From positions 19,895-83,894 of the forward strand of contig JAFODP010000016.1 in NCBI GenBank assembly GCA_017380635.1: DNA of 64,000 nucleotides, read 5' to 3'. Within the stretch, counting starts at the first letter, position 1. Each line of letters opens with the position of its first letter. This document shows, one piece after another, positions 57,682 through 64,000 of the stretch. The notes below the pieces were generated by a model that saw nothing but the letters and a program-made list of their open reading frames with translations, had not been told where the DNA came from and did not search any database. Origin of the DNA: Bacteroidales bacterium (GTDB taxonomy: Bacteria; Bacteroidota; Bacteroidia; Bacteroidales; UBA1402). Both the position numbers and the translations under genes were made by a program.

Positions 57682-58632
57682 TCATTTGATATGAATATCC
57701 ATCTGTTGGAAGGGGAAATTCACGCCGTGAGCAGGTAATTCTTCGTAAATAGCTTCGTTGATGGCGTATGTTACCGGCCAATAATTCTCGGATTTCACCC
57801 AAGCACGCATCACAAATTGCACAGAACTGTCGGCCAAAGCAGAAAGTTCAATCAGTGGATCGGCAGGCGCACCTTGAACGATGGTCAGAATGCGATCGTC
57901 TTCCATCAACAAATCTCTCAAAATTGTCTTCACCTTGCGCGAATCACAACCATAATCCAAACCCACAATCCATTCTACACGACGGTATTGCATTTGGGAA
58001 TAGTTGTTGATAATAGCATTGGACAAAGCACCATTGGGCAGAATAATAATCTTATTGTCAGGCGTATGAATCTTGGTTGCCGTGATATTCACCTCGTCCA
58101 CGATACCGGAAACGCCCTGCGACTCGATAAAATCGCCCGCCTTGAAAGGCTTGAAAATCAACAGCATGATACCACCTGCAAAATTCTGAACCGTTCCGCT
58201 CAATGCCATACCGATAGCCACACCACCGGCAGCCAGCAAAGCCGCCAAAGAAGTGGTTTCGATACCTAAAGTGCCTATCACCAGAATAATCAGGATGATG
58301 GTCAAAGCCACGGAAGCAAAACTCTGCACGAAGGAAGCAATCGCTGTATCCGTCTGACGTCTCTGAAAAACAGTGCCCAACATCTTTCGAATGCGTCTGA
58401 TAATCCAAATGCCGACAAAATAAATCAGCAATGCCGCCAGCAGTTTAAGCCCGAAAATGATTAGTTTATCGAGCATAGAAGCCAACAATTCTTCGGTAGA
58501 CATGGTAGAAATATCTTCGATGGCCTTCATCAAGCCTTTTTCAATGTCCGTTTTACCAACCGTATCGCGCAGTTGCTCCAAACGCACTTGACGAATGGAA
58601 TCTGCCACATTTATCATGATAGAATCGTTCAT
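57682..58632 (-). CDS. MscS-family mechanosensitive channel
   Basis: The 316-residue protein has three membrane helices. The pore helix region (AALLAAGGVAIGMALSGTVQNFAGGIMLLIF) carries the Gly/Ala pattern of MscS TM3, and FKPFKAGDFIE with the beta domain PDNKIIILPNGALSNAIINNYS follows. It would release solutes under hypo-osmotic shock. The start MNDSIMINVADS follows a TACCTTTG box (58660-58667). Confidence 0.93.
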   Translation of the reverse strand: MNDSIMINVADSIRQVRLEQLRDTVGKTDIEKGLMKAIEDISTMSTEELLASMLDKLIIFGLKLLAALLIYFVGIWIIRRIRKMLGTVFQRRQTDTAIASFVQSFASVALTIILIILVIGTLGIETTSLAALLAAGGVAIGMALSGTVQNFAGGIMLLIFKPFKAGDFIESQGVSGIVDEVNITATKIHTPDNKIIILPNGALSNAIINNYSQMQYRRVEWIVGLDYGCDSRKVKTILRDLLMEDDRILTIVQGAPADPLIELSALADSSVQFVMRAWVKSENYWPVTYAINEAIYEELPAHGVNFPFQQMDIHIK

Positions 58633-58659
58633 AGATTTGTTTCATTTTTATTTCGGCCG

Positions 58660-58694
58660 CAAAGGTACTAAAAACTGAAGATTAATTATCTTTG
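58660..58694. promoter_or_regulatory. Divergent -7 boxes for the MscS and ZIP genes
   Basis: The minus strand reads TACCTTTG at 58660-58667, and the plus strand reads TATCTTTG at 58687-58694. Confidence 0.5.
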
Positions 58695-58723
58695 GCCTGC
58701 CAATTATCATTATAAATAGCACT

Positions 58724-59485
58724 ATGAATCCCATTATATTGACAGCCATCGGCGTAGGCGGATCTACCCTGCTCGGCTCGCTTATCGGCTTTTTTATCAA
58801 AAACGTATCGCACAAGGTAAATGACAGCATCATAGGACTTTGCGCCGGTGTCATGCTTTCGGCCGCCATACTTGGTTTGATGAAACCCGCTTTTGAACAA
58901 GTTTCCATCGGAATGATTTGGTTGCCCATCCTGGGCGTTTTTGCCGGCGCCTTGCTGCTGAATTTACTCGATACACTCACGCCGCATCTGCACAATATCA
59001 CCGGACTCGACCGAGAAGAACATCTGCACAACAAGCATCTCAATAGAGTGTTGCTTTTTGTTTTGGCCATCGCTTTGCATAAATTTCCGGAAGGGATGGC
59101 TGCCGGCGTAGGATTTTCCGGAGCCGGCAGCAGCATCGACGGCAGCGCACTGAGTGTAGCCATCGCCGTTTCTCTGCAGAACATTCCCGAAGGCATGGTC
59201 ATCATTTCACCCTTATTAGTAGCCGGTGTCAGCCGCTGGCGCACTTTGCTCATCGCCTTGTCTATCGGTCTGCTCGAAGTGTTGGGGGTTTTTGCGGGTT
59301 ATTATCTGGCCGGTATCGCCACGTGGTGTCTGCCATTCATGCTGGCACTTTCCGGCGGATCCATGCTCTATGTGGTTAGCGACGAAATGATACCCGAATC
59401 GCATGCACACGGCTACGAAAAATTGGCCACCTATGCCCTGCTGTTGGGCTTCCTCATCATGTTGCTGATGGAAAGTTTCCTTTAA
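58724..59485 (+). CDS. ZIP-family metal transporter
   Basis: The 253-residue protein has eight membrane helices and the ZIP metal motifs HKFPEGMAAGVGF and LQNIPEGMVI in helices 4 and 5. These proteins import zinc and related divalent metals. It precedes the methyltransferase gene by 12 bases. Confidence 0.93.
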   Translation: MNPIILTAIGVGGSTLLGSLIGFFIKNVSHKVNDSIIGLCAGVMLSAAILGLMKPAFEQVSIGMIWLPILGVFAGALLLNLLDTLTPHLHNITGLDREEHLHNKHLNRVLLFVLAIALHKFPEGMAAGVGFSGAGSSIDGSALSVAIAVSLQNIPEGMVIISPLLVAGVSRWRTLLIALSIGLLEVLGVFAGYYLAGIATWCLPFMLALSGGSMLYVVSDEMIPESHAHGYEKLATYALLLGFLIMLLMESFL

Positions 59486-59497
59486 TCATCCTTATTT

Positions 59498-60298
59498 ATG
59501 CCCATTATAGAAATCAACGATATCAACGCGCCCGGTCTAGAAATTTTCAGCACACTCACCGAAGCGCAACTCCGCAACGAACTGGAACCCGAAAAAGGCA
59601 TCTTTATCGCAGAAAGCCCCAAAGTGATACGCGTCGCTTTGCAAGCAGGCTACAAACCCTTGGCCCTGCTTTGCGAAAATCGTCATATCCAAGGTGATGC
59701 AGCCGACATCATCGAGCGTTGCCCAGATATTCCCGTCTATACCGGCAGCCGTGAAGCATTAAGCCAACTCACCGGTTATGTCCTGACCCGCGGCGTGCTT
59801 TGCGCCATGCAACGACCACTTCCGCGCCCATTGAGCGAAGTTTTGCAAAAGGCTCGTCGTGTGGTGATTATAGACAGCGTCACCGACACCACCAACATCG
59901 GAGCCATTTTTCGTTCGGCTGCCGCTTTGGGCATCGATGCCGTATTGCTGACGCGCAGTTCTTGCGATCCGCTCAACCGTCGAGCCGTGCGCGTATCGAT
60001 GGGCTCGGTGTTCCTGATTCCCTGGACTTGGATAGATGATATTGAAACAGAGATGCATGCGGCCGGTTTTTGCACGGCAGCCATGGCCCTGACGGACAAT
60101 TCCGTTTCGATAGACGACCCCAAATTGAAAAGCATCGACAAATTGGCCATCATCATGGGCACCGAAGGCGACGGACTTTCGCACGAAGTCATCACCAAAG
60201 CCGATTATGTGGTACGCATCCCCATGTCGCATCAGGTTGATTCGCTCAACGTTGCCGCCGCAGCTGCCCTCGCCTTCTGGGAACTCAGAGCCAGGTAA
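59498..60298 (+). CDS. TrmH/SpoU-family RNA 2'-O-methyltransferase
   Basis: The 266-residue SPOUT methyltransferase has motif 1 (DSVTDTTNIGAIFRSAAALG), motif 2 (IIMGTEGDGLS) and motif 3 (VDSLNVAAAAALAF), preceded by an N-terminal substrate-binding domain. It methylates a ribose in tRNA or rRNA; the exact site is unknown. It probably shares a transcript with the ZIP gene. Confidence 0.93.
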   Translation: MPIIEINDINAPGLEIFSTLTEAQLRNELEPEKGIFIAESPKVIRVALQAGYKPLALLCENRHIQGDAADIIERCPDIPVYTGSREALSQLTGYVLTRGVLCAMQRPLPRPLSEVLQKARRVVIIDSVTDTTNIGAIFRSAAALGIDAVLLTRSSCDPLNRRAVRVSMGSVFLIPWTWIDDIETEMHAAGFCTAAMALTDNSVSIDDPKLKSIDKLAIIMGTEGDGLSHEVITKADYVVRIPMSHQVDSLNVAAAAALAFWELRAR

Positions 60299-60341
60299 TC
60301 ACCTGTTTCGCTGAGCATTATTTGCATTTATTTAGTTGATA

Positions 60342-62610
<2,269 letters not shown>

Positions 62611-62625
62611 AATCCGCGCAAAAAT

Positions 62626-62664
62626 CAACCCCCGAAAGACTCATAAAAGTTCCTTCGGGGGTTG
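62626..62664. terminator. Terminator between katG and the AlbA_2 gene
   Basis: CAACCCCCGAA (62626-62636) pairs exactly with TTCGGGGGTTG (62654-62664). It lies between convergent genes. Confidence 0.8.
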
Positions 62665-62670
62665 TTGTGA

Positions 62671-64000
62671 TTAAATGATGTCTGTGTCCATTTTCAATTT
62701 GTACTTTTGATTCTTGCTTGTAGGTTTATCTGGTATAGTCATGGCAATAAGTCCCTCTTGCATCAATTTATACAAATACTTCTCTTTAATTGTTCGGACA
62801 GAGCACTTTACAACTTCAGCAAGTTCCTTTGCGGTTTTTGGTTCTATTAGACTACCAAGGATTCTTTCTATCGCATCTTTATCTTCATATTGAAAACAAC
62901 ATGGTACCAACTTATCAATCATCTTAGGAAACATCTTAGGAAACATCTTAGGAAAATCTTCCATTTCTTCCTTTAAATCAGTATGTTTATCAGAGGAAAA
63001 ACTTATCACCTCAAAAGCCGTTATCTTATCAACATTAAATATAGGTTCTTTCCCTCCGTTTTCAACCATCATGCTCCTTACTCGACTTATTCCCCTATTA
63101 AACATATTCACATAGCCCATAATCTTTAATGCCTGCGCTATGATAGGGTTGCGATAATCATTTACTTCCGGAAAATTATCAGGGCGCGCTTTGCCATATA
63201 AACCTCCAGGGTTCATTATCTCGATGCGATCCTCAAATTGATAAAAACGTGTCGGCATATTCGACTGATAATCTCTGTGCATACAGGCATTCAAAATTAA
63301 CTCTCGAAGAGCATCGGAAGGATAGTTGGACTGATTCTTTTCTCGTAATATACTTACAGCTATAGGTCGTGTTCTTATTACCCCAAAGTCTATAAACGAA
63401 TCCAATTTAGGCATCAATATAGCAAGGCAATCATAGAATGGTTTATCATCATCTATCATAGACGCCTTATCCAGACCTTCAAAGCGCACATATTGTAGAT
63501 ATGCACCATGTAAAAATTGTTTTGGATTTTTCCCAAAGAGTACAATACATGCATTTGTCGGGCAATTATACTTCATATCATAAAGGCCCAATGCTGCCAT
63601 CTGCTGTTCTATGCTTCGTGTATCATTTTCCAATTCTTCTGCATTCACAGCTTTAGGGATATACTCATTCCTTATAATATCCACATTAACATCCTCTATC
63701 GTGGCAGCAAAACATGGCGATGCATCAAATGTTGCCATATTGCTCATACGCTTTTCTGTGAGTATTCTTTCTTCATCTATCGTAGCAATATCTCTTCTTG
63801 GACCGATACGAATAAATGTTCTACCTCTATATCTGACGGGGGTAGAGAAAGAGGGTTGCACTTCCACAACAAGAATGTCACCACCTTCCAACTCATATCG
63901 TTCACAAGTCATCATCGGTATAGGCAGAATGTTTCCATCACTGCGAATACCTGAAATCTTCTTGAAAAGATTGTCATCTACTTTCAATCCAGATAACTCA
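62671..64000 (-). CDS. AlbA_2-type ATP-binding protein, C-terminal part (5' end outside window)
   Basis: The frame is open to the window edge (first codon 63999-63997), so the N-terminal part with the start of the AlbA_2/Schlafen domain is missing. The visible part has VRYRGRTFIRIGPRRDIAT, an ATPase-like LRELILNACMHRDYQ and EIMNPGGLYGKARPDN as in RecG-like/AlbA_2 proteins, and a C-terminal winged helix (AKELAEVVKCSVRTIKEKYLYKL). A short FPKM repeat lies near residue 352. Such proteins are often transcription regulators or accessory defence proteins; the role here is unclear. Confidence 0.85.
   Translation of the reverse strand, partial: ELSGLKVDDNLFKKISGIRSDGNILPIPMMTCERYELEGGDILVVEVQPSFSTPVRYRGRTFIRIGPRRDIATIDEERILTEKRMSNMATFDASPCFAATIEDVNVDIIRNEYIPKAVNAEELENDTRSIEQQMAALGLYDMKYNCPTNACIVLFGKNPKQFLHGAYLQYVRFEGLDKASMIDDDKPFYDCLAILMPKLDSFIDFGVIRTRPIAVSILREKNQSNYPSDALRELILNACMHRDYQSNMPTRFYQFEDRIEIMNPGGLYGKARPDNFPEVNDYRNPIIAQALKIMGYVNMFNRGISRVRSMMVENGGKEPIFNVDKITAFEVISFSSDKHTDLKEEMEDFPKMFPKMFPKMIDKLVPCCFQYEDKDAIERILGSLIEPKTAKELAEVVKCSVRTIKEKYLYKLMQEGLIAMTIPDKPTSKNQKYKLKMDTDII
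62923..62959 (-). repeat. Tandem 12-bp repeat in the AlbA_2 gene
   Basis: Three units of ATCTTAGGAAAC (the last imperfect) encode FPKM-FPKM-FPKM in frame. Gain or loss of a unit keeps the reading frame. Confidence 0.8.

Noticed and set aside
62923..62959. A short CRISPR-like array
   Set aside because: Units are 12 bp, directly adjacent, without spacers, and code in frame. No array was seen elsewhere in the window.

Overview
This 64-kb window looks like chromosomal DNA of a member of the Bacteroidales. The evidence is internal: a complete Bat aerotolerance operon, a 2450-residue SprA translocon of the type IX secretion system next to ruvA, many Bacteroidetes-type promoters (TAnnTTTG at -7, in the best cases with TTTG or TTG 20 bases upstream), almost no Shine-Dalgarno sequences, and a structured RNA downstream of rplT that matches the reported position and build of the Bacteroidales-1 RNA. 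I do not assign a genus. Most of the window is core genome, densely packed into long operons that often couple genes through TAATG overlaps.

Layout from left to right. The window opens with the 3' end of glgB, then holA divergent from a small nuclease-fold gene. Positions 2.9-12.1 kb are one long minus-strand operon: moxR, DUF58, a BatA-partner protein, batA-batB-batC-batD-batE, a PAP2 phosphatase and a small HTH protein. Next come a membrane-anchored HU-LysM fusion and a classical HU gene (12.2-13.5 kb). A roughly 3-kb accessory island (13.6-16.6 kb) carries an unknown gene, a broken leucine-rich-repeat gene and a Fic gene. It is bounded by a 53-bp direct repeat that copies the 3' end of the neighbouring ppdK gene. 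After ppdK come a dpm1-like glycosyltransferase with a pyrC-type dihydroorotase, then mfd, then the thrS-infC-rpmI-rplT block, the Bacteroidales-1-like RNA and a very stable hairpin.

From 28.8 to 37 kb the minus strand carries a DUF2807 protein, then hisH-hisA-hisF-hisIE-ftsE-lysC-lysA as one transcription unit, with a CCA-adding enzyme upstream. A lipoprotein gene converges on sprA, which is co-transcribed with ruvA (37.9-45.8 kb). The right third is mixed: a large secreted DUF4450-like protein, a WecA/MraY-family transferase, ddh, a GH105 lipoprotein, a CBM20-GH77 malQ, a short-chain dehydrogenase, a small outer-membrane protein, tRNA-Lys(CTT), an MscS channel, a ZIP transporter, a TrmH-family methyltransferase, katG with an unusual inverted-repeat leader, and an AlbA_2-type ATP-binding protein cut by the window end.

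Functionally, glgB and malQ suggest glycogen or starch metabolism, and GH105 suggests pectin use. PPDK is a typical glycolytic or gluconeogenic enzyme of anaerobes. The Bat operon and katG point to defence against oxygen and peroxide. LysC, LysA and diaminopimelate dehydrogenase belong to the lysine and cell-wall precursor route. The items most worth a second look are the ppdK-3'-end island, the katG leader inverted repeat, the membrane HU-LysM protein and the RNA and hairpin downstream of rplT.
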